Assembly: GCA_025617375.2 (NCBI GenBank) | Contig: JAMYGW020000002.1 | Span: forward strand, 1,178,001 to 1,242,000 | Length of the DNA stretch: 64,000 nucleotides | Reading direction: 5' to 3' | From: Acarospora socialis | Taxonomy: Eukaryota > Ascomycota > Lecanoromycetes > Acarosporales > Acarosporaceae | In this document: positions 36,884 through 48,795 of the stretch, piece after piece | How the letters are laid out: every line of letters starts with the position of its first letter | How positions within the stretch are numbered: position 1 is the stretch's first letter | The notes under the pieces: model-generated | The model's database searches: none | What the model saw: only the letters and a program-made list of their open reading frames with translations | What the model was told of the DNA's origin: nothing | Program-made: the position numbers and the translations under genes

Positions 36884-37432
36884 GCAGTGGATGGTTTGTC
36901 TGAGATGAGACGAGACGAGACGAGAGGAAGCGTGCGGCGTAGGTGATCTGTCTGTTGTGTCGGGCTACTGGTCAGTTTGGGACGTGGGACGATTGTCGAT
37001 GGGTGACGGTGATGGCGGTGCGAGGTTTCTTACGAACGTGACGTGTGGTTCTGTATTACACGCGTGTATTGGTTCTTCCGAATATCAATGTCCACTCGGC
37101 GCACTTCTTCATCATTCTCAACATTCGGTTCTAAACAACACGTCCACATTCCCGCTACGTGTGCCTTAATTGTTTTATACTGTCAGTTGAATCAAGTCAA
37201 CAAGTACAGTACAGCTAACTTCGCCAATCCGTCCAACGCCGACCACGCAAGTCTCGTTACCCTTCCCTCTAACCGCCGCCTAACCATCACCAACCCCCTT
37301 CCTCCGAATTCAACCATCAAGCCACGACTTACTCAACGCCCCATCCCCACCTTCCATCCTCCCCTTCCCCTCCTCGCGCGACGACATGGTCTAGTACGCC
37401 CCGAAAGCAGGACAGGCGTCCAGCCAGGTCTT

Positions 37433-37491
37433 CCCTCCCTCCCTCCCTCCCTTCCTCCCTCCCTCCCTTCCTCCCTCCCTCCTTCTCCTCT
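37433..37491. repeat. CCCT/CCTT pyrimidine microsatellite
   Basis: Imperfect tetranucleotide repeat of about 59 bp, seen directly. Confidence 0.9.
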
Positions 37492-37796
37492 CCTCCCCTA
37501 GCCTCCCCTTCTCCCCCCATCTCCCCCTCAAGCCATTCCACCTCACCTCACTCTCACCTCACACTCGCACAAGCACCATGCACACAAATCCCACAAACTC
37601 GCTATCCCTATCCCGACCCCGATCCCCGACGGCGGGGCCTTCATCGCTTTCTGCACTCAATCAACCGCCTCGCCTCGCCTCGCCTCCCTCCCACCACCAC
37701 CACCCGCTCACCACCCGCTCACCACACGCGCACCCGCACATGGACGCCCTGCCCTCCCCTGCCGTCCGTCGCGGACACGCTCTGTACTTACTTACC

Positions 37797-38535
37797 TTAC
37801 TCATCCGATCGGATCTGCTTCTCTTCTCTTCTCTTTTTTTCTCTCTCCTCCCCTTCGTTTCCGTCTCCATCTCCCTCTTCGTCGTCCGTATCGAGGGATC
37901 CAGCACCGTGGACGCCCGGCCGGGTTCTGAGTCTGGGACTGGGACGCGAGCCGAGAGGGACGAAAAGGTCGGATGATGCGGTTGTCTTGATTTTGTCACT
38001 CCTTTGACGTACGGGGGGAGTTTGGTTCAGGGCCGGAAGTGCTGGAGCTCTCGAGTCGACGCGGCGAAAGTTCGCATAGCTGCTCGGGATTGACTGGTAT
38101 CGATGAGGGGAGGTAGTTGGGCACGGCGCGTCCGTTTCGATGTCATTAAAATAACCCTCTCGAGTTGGGATTTCACTGTATAGAGTCTTGTAAGACCGAA
38201 CAGATCGGACGGACCTCGGTCCGCGAGTCGGCAACTTCGAGGATGGTGTGGGTGGTCGAGATGTGGAGCCTTAGGTCCTGGATGGGTCCCGGAGATGTTG
38301 GAACGGAAATTGGATCGTCGGAGACTTGGAAGCCCAACGGCTGTGCCGCGCTCTGCCGAGTACTTTTGGCACAATGATGGCACTGGACTCTATGATTCAG
38401 GCTGATCGTAGCGAGTCGGCTTAAGATGGGTATGGATAAGGCAGCAGAGGCGTGAGAGGGTAATTTGGTTTCGGGAATACGACCGAGATGGGACAGGGCG
38501 TCGAGGCCTTGGGCGTAAGACTCGTCCGAACTCAA
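37797..38535 (-). CDS. Possible unresolved gene, three overlapping open frames
   Basis: Three - frames overlap here: 38,535-38,173 (120 codons, beginning MSSDESYAQGLDALSHLGRI), 38,383-38,027 and 38,234-37,797 (145 codons, containing YKTLYSEIPTREGYFND). Stretches of each look gene-like, and the last ends in an acidic/basic low-complexity tail. A spliced gene might use two of them, but I could not find a convincing donor and acceptor. No domain is recognised. It could equally be GC-driven chance openness. Confidence 0.2.
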
Positions 38536-38955
38536 TCCCTAGATTATGCTTGGACTTGGGAACGCAAGAATAAAACTCGGAGCGGTTGAAGGAGTTTATG
38601 TTCTGTGCTGCAGTCGACAAATATAGACGTGTGAAGAAGCTCTCCTGCCGGTGGCAGGGAGGATCATAAGAACGCGCAGACTTGCTTGGAGATTGAACCA
38701 GTTGCTGAACTCGTAAGGAGAAACGTTGAAAAAGCTATAGTAAACTATATGAGTAACCGATGTGGTTGGGAACACGCACGGTCAGATAGAAACGCCAGCT
38801 AGAGAAATTCCCCATAATTACAGTACTTGGGTCCAAGTCAAAACACCGACAACCTTGCCAAGTAGATCTGCTCACTATGTGGGTAAAAAGCGCTGAAATC
38901 CTGGATCAAAACAAATATGGAAACCTAATACAAGGCCCAGCTTCCTCCCTCGCCC

Positions 38956-40663
38956 TTAAACAATATTGTCTTTTTCTCCTTTAACGCTTGGATTACTATC
39001 CGCTCGCTTCCTCCTCCGCCTCAACCACAGCCGCCATACGAACAAGTTCAGCAAAGTCAAGGGGATGGCCGCTACGAGGTACATCCACCACAAGTCCGAC
39101 ACCACGAACACGGCATCTCCCGGTCCGTTCGTCGACAGGGCGAACAGGTTCGTTCCGAACAGGCTGCTGACGAAGGTGGCAGGGAGGTAGAGCATCGTCA
39201 GGGTCGCGATCGTCTTCATGGCCGCACTGTCACGTCTGGTTTCGTAAGCGATGCTGGCCGACTTCTTGGCGATTTGGGTGCTCTCGGCGGCGATTTGGAG
39301 GTTCGTCGTGCTGTCACGGTTCGCCATCAGGTTGTAGACCTGGCAAAATATGTTTGTTAGTCACCGCAAAGTCTGTTGTATGTTGTCGTGCGGGATACCT
39401 ACCAGAGCAATCAGATTCTGTACGCGCTGTTTCCGGTTGCTGAGACGGCCGCCGCGGTCTTTGCAAAAGTCCTTGAGGCAGAGAAATGCATCTTTGATCC
39501 GCTCATGAGTCTCCAGATTGATAGCGTAACTTCCCGGGCGCTTGCTTGTCTCGGCCTGAAGTCGCTCGAGATCACGCAAGAGGTTGTCGACGGTGGACTG
39601 TTCTCGATTATTGTAGTGTTCGAGTACGATCCATGCTTGGCTGAGGTCGTGCAATGACTGCAGCTCGGCTTTATTCTCTTCCGACCCCATTGCGGCTCTA
39701 TCAGGAACGGAATCCCACAGTAGATTGTGTTCGGCTGCGACCAACCGTCGCAGTCCAAAGTCGAGGGCTAGGGTTCTCCTGCGAATGTAGTTATACATCA
39801 GTAGTAGATGTACAGTGAATGGGTGCAACCGAGGCCGCTCGGTCTCATCCGGCCGCTCGAGTTGTATCCATTCGGTAGGCGACAGTGTGCCTTCTTGACT
39901 TGCCAGAAGATAGGTCGACTGGCCTGTACACAGGTTATAGCGGAAGTAGAGGGGTTGATATTTGCGCTTCAGAAGGATTGTTTCCTCAGAGAGTTTGGCC
40001 AAACTGTCTGGGTCCGGCACGTGGTATGAAAGATCATCATACAGGTTGTACCAGATCTCTAGAACCAGTCAGTGAGTCAACTACAGATTTCGCAGGTGGT
40101 GATCTCGCTAGGGAATCGAAAAAATGGGGGAAGAGAACACTGCAGCATACCAAGCACTGGCTGCTTCTTCTCCTTCGAATAACTGCTATAATAACAGCAT
40201 CCAAGCTCCGTAGACATGAATCCAAGGCCTTTTGGTTTCTGGAGGGAGGTGTTGGCGCCAAGTTGTCTGCCGATATGTTAGAGAGTTCTGGTGGATATGT
40301 CTCATGGGTTTCAAACCCAATGAGCATGTGCGGTGTACCGGGAGCAGCCGGCTCTTCAAGATGTGAGTGCAGCCGCTTCTGGAACTGAGTAGTATCGACT
40401 TCTGGAGATGGATAAGCAAGAGCATATATGGGCATGTTGTCTATTGGCAAACCTTTCTCTATCAATATCTCGACCTGCGAACTCGACAGGTGGTCTCCGT
40501 TCTCCGCATCGACACCGTAGCCACCACTCATAGGAGTCATGTCTCCTGATAAGGCACCGTCATAGGCGAAAGACTCCATTGTCTGCGCTGCGCGCCGCTC
40601 GCGTGGGTTGACATTCCTCATGAAGCTCTTTGGGTGATACCTCTGAAACCTCTGAAAAGTCAT
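38956..40663 (-). CDS. CorA-like divalent/Mg2+ transporter family membrane protein
   Basis: Exons 40663-40317, 40266-40151, 40058-39403 and 39339-38956 give 500 residues. Introns are 50 bp (GTTTGA to GGCAG, branch CTAAC), 92 bp (GTATGC to TCTAG, branch CTGAC) and 63 bp (GTAGGT to GCCAG). The first donor is non-standard but gives HMLIG-QLGANTSLQKPKGLG and then QPVL-EIWYNLYDDL in one frame. The N-terminus is a soluble domain, then long helices (residues of about 220-400), then two C-terminal membrane helices: TMLYLPATFVSSLFGTN and WWMYLVAAIPLTLLNLFVW. The CorA GMN signature position reads GTN. Fungal CorA/ZntB-like proteins are diverse and the ion is unknown. ATGs at 40,621 and 40,579 are alternative starts. 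Confidence 0.78.
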
Positions 40664-41330
40664 GTTTGATGAGAAGGATTACTTCTTGGATCGAAAGACT
40701 AGATAGCGAGAAATGCAGAACTCCAGATAAGAAAGATCGCAGGGAACGAGGTTCTTGTAGGCTGAAGTCAAAGCAAGGCTCAGGTCCAGCCTCAAGCCGA
40801 ATACCTGCATAGGCAGCAGGGCCCATATGTAGGTAGCATTGTGGCTTGAGGCACTGCAGCAGCAGCAGCAGCAGCAGCAGTGATACTTAACGTATATACG
40901 GAGGCACCACCGAGCTGAGAGTTTCTGTTCCCATCCCTCCTGGGAGTGGAGCGTTCACAGGTTACCCGAATATGAAGTGTACGCTCGTACTAACAAATCA
41001 TGAGATGCAGTAACTGGGAATCAGCCCTGCAGGTCCATTACATTGGCGACATCGAGGCTCTGTTCGTCTGTTCTCATCCAATAAGCACCACACTCCTTCA
41101 GAGACGAGCATGTTCGAGGCCGCATCACTCTCAAATCTGGAAAGCAACACATTATCTTTTATACTGCTTGTAGACAGCCTGCAATGGCGATCGAATGCCC
41201 AATAATGTTTAAGTCGCTGAGGCATACATATCAGGCTCCCTTCTACCCCGTATTCAGTCTTGGGTTAGCCTGCGGCGCTTATCTACTCTCGGAGCGGAGC
41301 TCATCTACGGGCGACTAAGACTGACTTAAC
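40664..41330. promoter_or_regulatory. Upstream region of the CorA-like gene, last normal sequence before the AT-rich block
   Basis: CpG-containing, balanced sequence. It holds a trinucleotide repeat (40,855-40,881) and no supported gene. The last CpG I can find is in ACGGGCGAC at about 41,305-41,313. Confidence 0.55.
40855..40881. repeat. CAG trinucleotide microsatellite
   Basis: About nine perfect GCA/CAG units, roughly 190 bp upstream of the CorA-like start. Confidence 0.92.
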
Positions 41331-44300
41331 AACAACCAAGAATTAAATTAGTGACCATTTCAATATCTAGAAAGACACAGATGATCATTTGAAGCTGAAT
41401 GAGAGATCAGTGCAATGATGTCTAATCTTATTTTCTTAATTATTGACAATTTTCACATTCAATGCAGCACTGATGAAATAAGTGTCACTGATTCAACTTC
41501 TCTTCATGTTGTACAAAATAAATATATTAAAAATTGTAACTTCTCTCTCATGCAACTTATTCAGATCACTATATTCTAATAAATCAACATTTTGTCATCA
41601 ATTTTTAACTTCATGAAAGTTCTACAATAAATGCTTCTCTATATGATATCTGAATAATAAAAAGTCTTCTTATTCAGTCAAGATAAATGAATTATAAAAG
41701 TAAATAAAATTAATAAATTAATTAACATTGTACAACAGAGACAAATTGTCAGCAGAAGAATCATGTGACTATTGTGTGAAAAAATTTGAAAAATATATGT
41801 AAAGTGTCAGTGATTGAAGAGATGATTTCAAAAAGTCTATGAAAATTGTAAAAAAAATGATCATAATGTTAAGTGTACTGTATAAGATAAAAATACAGAT
41901 GATGTATCATTATTAAAAGTAGAAAAAATGATAAAAATTACTAAATCTGATTATAAGATCAAAGCTTCAGCAGTATATAGCAAATAAGTTATTAGCTTTT
42001 TTGCATTTTTAAGATCTGAGTGTCTCATACAAGTGATTAACTTTATTATAAATCTTTAAAGTTCTTATATACTTTATTGCAAAGCTTCAAGATACTATAT
42101 ATTGAATATTGTATTCTATAAAACTTAATTAAGAAATATTTTAATTTAGTGCAGCTGACAATCTTGTATGATGTATAAAAGATGAAAAATCTATCAATAA
42201 TAAATTTAAATCTGAATTTAAATCTGAATCAGAATTGTGAAATTCTGTTGATGTGTATATAGACTGCATGAAAATAATTAATATATATTATTAAAGCAGT
42301 ATTGTACAACTTACAGCAGCTGTCTCTGTCTTAACAGAAAATGAATTGACATTCAGTTTGATCTTTAACTTATTTTCTCTTTTAATTTTCTTGATGAATA
42401 ATTTGAACAACTTTTTCTTCTTGATAATCTCTTTCTTTATAAATTCAACATCATACAACACAACAATCTTCTTTTTAACTATTAAAAACATTAAATAGTT
42501 ACTGAATGTAAACTTAAAGTAAATCAACAAATTCAAAGTTGTTGTGACATTCTCTGCACTATATTCAAGATAAATTGAATTTTCTTTGCTTCAGTCATTT
42601 ACAAGTGTGAAAAATGTAACATTTTATACAATATGATTTCATCAATACATGTTAGATACAAGATTTGTGCAAATAAAAATCTTGAAATTATTAAAGATAT
42701 GATTATAGAATTGAATATTGCATCTTTCTAAAAACAAGTACATATAAGCTGTCATATGATCAATGTTGAATGCAAAAAACAATAAATAAAACATTTCATA
42801 TCAATATTTTTACATTTTACATACTTCTTGATCTCATAAAGTCTATCATGATCACTTTCATAGATATAAGTTTCTTAACATAAAATCATTATTATACAAT
42901 ACACTTTAAACACAGTAATATCAGTAACAACAGTGCTGCATGAGTCTAAAAAACTGATGTCTGCATGTGAACATGAACAAGAAGTATTGTAAATTTATGT
43001 ATTAACTGCTTATCATGCAGTTTCTGCTGTAATAAAAATGTGTAATAGTACTGATGATGTTGTTGTACAATGCAATAAGATTGAAATGATATCAAGATCA
43101 ATGATTATTTGTTGACTGAAAGTATTTGAATTTTTAACATTATATCAATTACAGTACTGCTTGATTTTTCATTCTGTATGTGATCTATCTGAGTTTTGAC
43201 ATTATTTAGTGAATGTGAATTCAGATATTTTGATGTTGTATAACACATATACTTTGAAAGAAAGTTACATAAAAGATATTTCAGTCAGATAAGTTTTTCT
43301 CAAAATCTTCTGACTGTATGTTAAGATCTGATTCTTTTTTGAGAATGTTTATTTTATTATCATTTTATACAACTTCTAAGTCTTGTTTCTGATCTATTAA
43401 CTGAGTACTAAACTCATTTTCTGCAGTTTGTTCAATTTTGATCAGAAACATTTTTCTGCATAATTTAATCAATTCAGTTAGAATTGACATTAATTTTGAT
43501 TGAATAAGTTATTGTATAATTGTGCACAACTGAACATAAATCTCACAATAAAATCATGATTCATTTGCAAAAGCATTTTCTGCACAAATATCTAAAAGTT
43601 TTATATTTAAATTCTGCAGCTGTTCTGCACATTAATTAAGAGTAATAGATGAAAGATATTCATCAATATTTATAAATTAATGCATTATATGATACTAGTA
43701 AATTAAAAATACATATTTCAACTTGCATATGATGTCTGTAATTGATCAATAAAATTTATGTTCACTAATATGTCATAATTCTCTGCTGCAACTATTTCTA
43801 AATAATTATATAGCATATAAAGCTGATTAATCACAGTGTTGAGACAATTGAATTGTCATTGTACAGTGTGATTATTTCACAGTTACACAAATTTATAAAT
43901 CTCTTGTTGCACAATTGATATATATATAGTCAGCATGATAATACAATCATTAAAAAATGAATAATTGTAAAATCTCTCTTCTATGAGATAATGAAAGTAA
44001 TTTTAAATATATTAGCATTGTATAAGCAATATCAAATAAAAAAATACTTACACATCAGCAAAAGATCTGACTTTTTGTCAGTTGAGATCATCAAGTCTTA
44101 ATGCATTGATTTGCAGTGCTTATGTCATAGTAGTAACAGTCAGTCAAATTAATGTTTAATTATGTCATACAACACAGTGCTGTGTGCATCTCAACACACA
44201 ATATTGTTTTCTTTTCACAATCAGATCTTAAGATCTGCAGAAGAAATTTAACTGTTTTGACTGTTTTCAGATACTGACATGCAATGTTGACTTTTATACA

Positions 44301-44375
44301 ATTTGAGATGTCAACATAGATTCATGAAATATAGTAAGAAAATACATTTATTTCAGCATAAATCTGAAAACTTCA
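41331..44375. repeat. Unclassified AT-rich, CpG-free degenerate repeat
   Basis: 3.05 kb with the same CpG-free composition as the retroelements to its right, but with no LTR, reverse transcriptase, integrase or terminal repeat that I can recognise. Forward frames show scattered Cys pairs and Lys-rich pieces but nothing diagnostic. It is probably an older element whose coding content is no longer readable. The left edge is abrupt. Confidence 0.5.
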
Positions 44376-44380
44376 CATAC

Positions 44381-44541
44381 TGTTAGAGTGTAAATCTAAG
44401 TTATGTGATTCAAGATATAATATATAAGTAAGTTAAGAAAGTAAGTGAGTAAAGAAGTGTGATCACTATATATGCAGTGAGAATGCTTAATAAGCATGCT
44501 TAATCAACATAATCTCATGTGAAGTGATCATGCTCTGTAAT
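44381..44541 (-). repeat. LTR Y1
   Basis: 161 bp, matching Y3 almost throughout. It abuts Y2 directly at its right end, where its last two bases differ from Y3. Confidence 0.8.
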
Positions 44542-44555
44542 TGTTAGAGTGTAAA
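44542..44555 (-). repeat. LTR Y2, left part (split by element X)
   Basis: First 14 bp of an LTR Y copy, TGTTAGAGTGTAAA. Its last five bases, GTAAA, are the left duplication of element X. Confidence 0.75.
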
Positions 44556-44749
44556 TGTAAACTCACTTTGATTTGTGAAGAGCTAGAACTCTCTTGTGAA
44601 ATCTTGCATAACTAGTATGCTTAGTAAGTCAGTCTTCACAAAGAGATAAAAGTGCACACTTTTTCTTTTGCAAAAATTAGCAACAATTCTATCTATGCAT
44701 TTCAACTCTTAAAGTTCATTATTACATAACTGTCAAGATCAGTCTCACA
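44556..44749 (+). repeat. LTR X, left
   Basis: 194 bp, starts TGTAAACTC and ends CTCACA. Same length as the right copy. Confidence 0.88.
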
Positions 44750-47700
44750 ATATTGTCACTTCAATTTATTATAAAGCAGTTACTCAGCAATAACTTTAAG
44801 ATCAAAACAATTCTCATGAAGAGCAGAAAAAATCACACAAGTGAAAAAAGTGAAATCAAAGAATTCTGTGATGCAAGAGAAATCTAAATATTTAAAGAAG
44901 TTTAAAGTTTCTGTGAATGATTTCACTGAAGATGCTTATGAATTGATTATTAACAAACTTAAAAGTGATGAGAACTTCATACTGTGAGTGTTGAATGAAG
45001 AAGAAAAAGAAGAAAAAAATGAACTCAAAGTTCATAAAACACAAATTATATTCTGTAAGATCAACAAGCAAGTCTGCAAATCTGAAGAAATCATTTATAA
45101 GATCAGATATACTTCATGAAAGAGCAAAGAATCTCTTTATAAAATAGTAAACACTTTCATAAAGACATCAGAATTCAGAAAGTTCTCAGAAAATGCTGCA
45201 ATTTACAAATTAAAGTTAAGAATTCAGCTCACAAAGCAAGAACATACAAATCTGCAACTTTGCACACAAATTAAACATGATTACTTTGAGTTTGTGAATT
45301 TAGAGATAGATTGTGAAGCTAAATAAACTCAGTTTATAAAGATACTCTTGAGTGTAAATCTCTATAAAAGCAGTATTTACAGTCACTATTATGATTTCTG
45401 TCATCAGATGAATATTAATACAGAGAGTATGTTAAAGAAGACTCAGTATTCAGAGATGATTCATTATCTACATTACTCTGTCATGAATCAATAAAAGATG
45501 TACTGTAAAAAGAAAGAGCTTGCAGAAGAATGAAAACTCTTGAAGAAATTTTTGAAGAATTTATTAAAAGATAAAACAAATTGAATTCATAATATCTGAA
45601 TGAAGTGATTGTGAGTAAGTAAAAGAGATGAAAAGTTGAATGAGAAATATCTTCATCATTATAATAAACTTCAATTTCAGATAGAGAGCAAAGTAAATAA
45701 GATAAACAAAATTTAAGTTATACTCTTTTATTGCAGTTTAAACAAACTCATACACAAAAAAATTTGTGAACAATCAGAGCTGTTTAATATCAAAGAGAAC
45801 ATGATAGTTTTCACAAAGAAATTATGACTCAATCTATTCTTTTGCAAGCAAAAAAGAGTATTATTTTATCAAAAAAAGTCTGAGTCTTTTCAAAGAACTA
45901 ACAATAAGTCTGTAACAAAATCTGAGAGAAAAGCTTTTCAGAATGATAAAAATTAATCTATTAAGTGCTTTAATTGTAACAAGATCAATCATTTCACAAG
46001 AGACTGCTGAAGCATCAAGAAGAATAAAACTTTCACAGATACTGTGAACAAAAAAAGCTCACAGAGCTTTTACAGAGCATATGAATTCTCAAAGAAGAAT
46101 AATATCATTGAAAAAACAAAGAAAAAGTCTGCAAAGACAGAGTCTTTTAAGAAAGAGACTGTACACAAGATGTATGAATTTTCTCAGTTGAATCTTCTCA
46201 AGAAAAAAGTTCTATGAGTTGTGATATATTTTGCAAAGTAAGAACTATGAACAATGATGAACAGCAGAAGTAATATCAACTTTCTGCATCTAAACATAGT
46301 TATAACTTTAAATTTAATATTTCTGTTCTTTATAAGAGATGCTGTTGATATTAATTAACAATTGATGATCATATATAATGTGTATCATGAATAGATCTTC
46401 ATTCACAATGACAATGAGAAAACTCACAAACATCACAAATCTTTTACAATCACAGAGATAGAATCTGATATGATACTTAAAGTGATTTAACTGACTTAAA
46501 GAAATTCAGTAATAAGTTACTTTCAGTGAACTCTCACTTAAAGAAAGAATGTGAGAGATCTTACAAAGTTAAAAAATAACAATGAACTAAATCTCAAAGT
46601 TCTCATGAAGAAACTAGAATTCAAAGATTCAAGTTAGATATATTAAGTCTGCATAGAGCACATGAAGAATCAGAATGATGCAGCTCAAGTGAAAATTTTA
46701 GAGTTATATTGCAATTTCATGAAGATGTTTTCAGAAAACAAAACTAATAATTTGTCTTTGCATCACAAGCAGAATCACATCATTGACTTAATTAATAAAC
46801 AAACTTCATTCTTCAGCTCTATCTATAATCTCTTAGAAAAGAAGTTCATAGAGCTTTAAAGATATCTGAATAAAAATTTAGAAAATGATTTCATTCAGTT
46901 TTCACAGTCTTTTGTAAGAACATCAGTGTTATTTGCACTTAAGTTTGATGATAAGCTGCAACTATGTGTCAATTACTGTGAACTCAATGCAGTTATTACA
47001 AAGAACTGTTATCTCTTACTCTTAATTGAGAAGATCATGAATCACATAAATGAAATTAAGATCTTCATAAAAATTAATATAAAGAATGTTTACTATCAAA
47101 TTTGCATCTGCAAAGATAACAAATGAAAGACAGTCTTCTGCATTCAGTACAGACTGTATGAGTACTTGATGATGTTTTTTGAATTAATCAATGCATCAAC
47201 AATTTTTTAGTCATACATTCACAAGATACTTCACAAGTATCTAAACATCTTTATGATAATATTTTTGAACAACATTCTGATTTATTTCAAGAATGAGAAT
47301 AAACATAAACAACATATTCACATCATTTTAAAAATGCTCTTAGAAGCAGAACTGTATATGAAGCTTAGTAAGTGTCAGTTCTCTGTGAAAAGAATATTCT
47401 TTGTGAAATTTATCATCATAAACAAAGAAGTGAAGATGAAAAAAAATCACATTGTCATGATTCTCAACTGATCAGAGTCAGAAAGTATTTTCAAAATTTA
47501 AAGCTTTATAGATTTCATGAACTTCTATAGAAGATTTATAGATGAATTTTTCTGCATTGCTGTGAAACTTATAAGCATGCTGAAAGACAGTGAAGACATT
47601 TCAAAGAAAAAGCTAATTTTGCAGATATCAGAATTTCTGATCTTGAAAACTGCACATTTTTTTTTTGCAAACTAATCAAAATCTTTACAACAGCATCTTT

Positions 47701-48456
47701 TCTGAGACACTTTAACTCAAAAAAAAAGATTTAAGTAAAGACAAATGTCTTAGAATTTGTTATATCTAACATTTTAATACAAAGACACAATGACTGAAGA
47801 TCAATCACATACTACTTATGAAAGATGATATCTGCAGAGAGAAACTATAAAACTGATGATGAAAAGCTGCTTATTATAGTTAAAAGCATTCATCACTGAC
47901 AACATTATTTCAAAAAGACAAAACACACAGTTAAGATTCTTACAGATCATGACAATCTGCATTAAATAGTGAAATTATTTCATAAATTATTGTAAAGACA
48001 TGTAAGATGAGCTCTGCAGCTATTAGCATACAATTTCTGTATGATGTATTGTAAGAAAACTATGAATTTCATAAATAAATCATCTTGAAGAGTCAATTAT
48101 CAGTGAGAGATTAAAGTGAAGAATATTATCATAAAGCATCACTCAACACTGAAAGAAATTCTGTTCTCAACAGCAATAATTGTTGCAGAGAACAAACAGA
48201 ATGCAAATGTAAGTCATAAAGTGCACATTTGAACTTGTATGCAAGTTAGACAGCTATTAAGTGTAGACTGCACAGATTAAAAGAATAAAGATTATAAACA
48301 ACAAGCTTGTAAAGCTGTCACAGAGAAAGTTATATATGAAAATATGAACAAAATTCTTCTAAAAAGTCTATCAAAGTATTTCTGAATAAATTTTTTCACA
48401 AATAAGATGATTCAGAGTCTGAAGACTGCTGAGACATCAAGAAAAAAAAGTCAGTA

Positions 48457-48795
48457 TGTTACAATCATATCTAAAAAGAAAGAAGCTCACAGATCTGTAA
48501 TCAGAGATTTGCTTAAAGTGTATACAGAAAAGACTGCTCAACAGCTTAATGATGAGTAGATAAGCTGAGAACTCAATTTCTTAACATTGAGATGTCAAGA
48601 CATCAAGAGTGCTCAACACAGAATCATCAAGCTCAATCTATATAGTAAAATTGGTTTTCTTATGAAATCAATCATGTTCAACTTAAATAACAATTTAAAA
48701 GTTAAAGACCAAAACCATTTCAGATCAGTCATTATATCAACAAGCATAAACTCTTAGTTCTACATATCTGAGAAAGCTCAGGTTAGAATGTTACA
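48457..48795 (+). repeat. LTR Z+, left
   Basis: 339 bp, starts TGTTACAATC and ends GAATGTTACA. Confidence 0.88.

Larger units (their letters stand above)
36884..38955. other. Convergent intergenic region with a long pyrimidine tract
   Basis: 2.07 kb between the dehydrogenase stop and the CorA-like stop. From 37,250 to 37,870 the + strand is strongly pyrimidine-rich, including a CCCT/CCTT run at about 37,433-37,491. This opens low-complexity frames (for example 37,578-37,976) that I do not accept as genes. Between 37,797 and 38,620 several - frames stay open together; see the separate entry. Confidence 0.5.

Noticed and set aside
37578-37976. 132-codon + frame with an apparent membrane helix
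   Set aside because: Hydrophobic Leu/Phe/Ser run is what a CT-rich tract encodes in any frame; the rest is Ser/Pro/His low complexity.
44381-44749. One composite 369-bp LTR (Y then X) instead of two
   Set aside because: At the other end the order is X then Y, and the GTAAA duplication falls exactly at the X borders inside Y2.
46926-47471. Reverse-transcriptase-like frames as separate host genes
   Set aside because: They are pieces of element X, an LTR fossil, and lie between its gag and RNase H zones.
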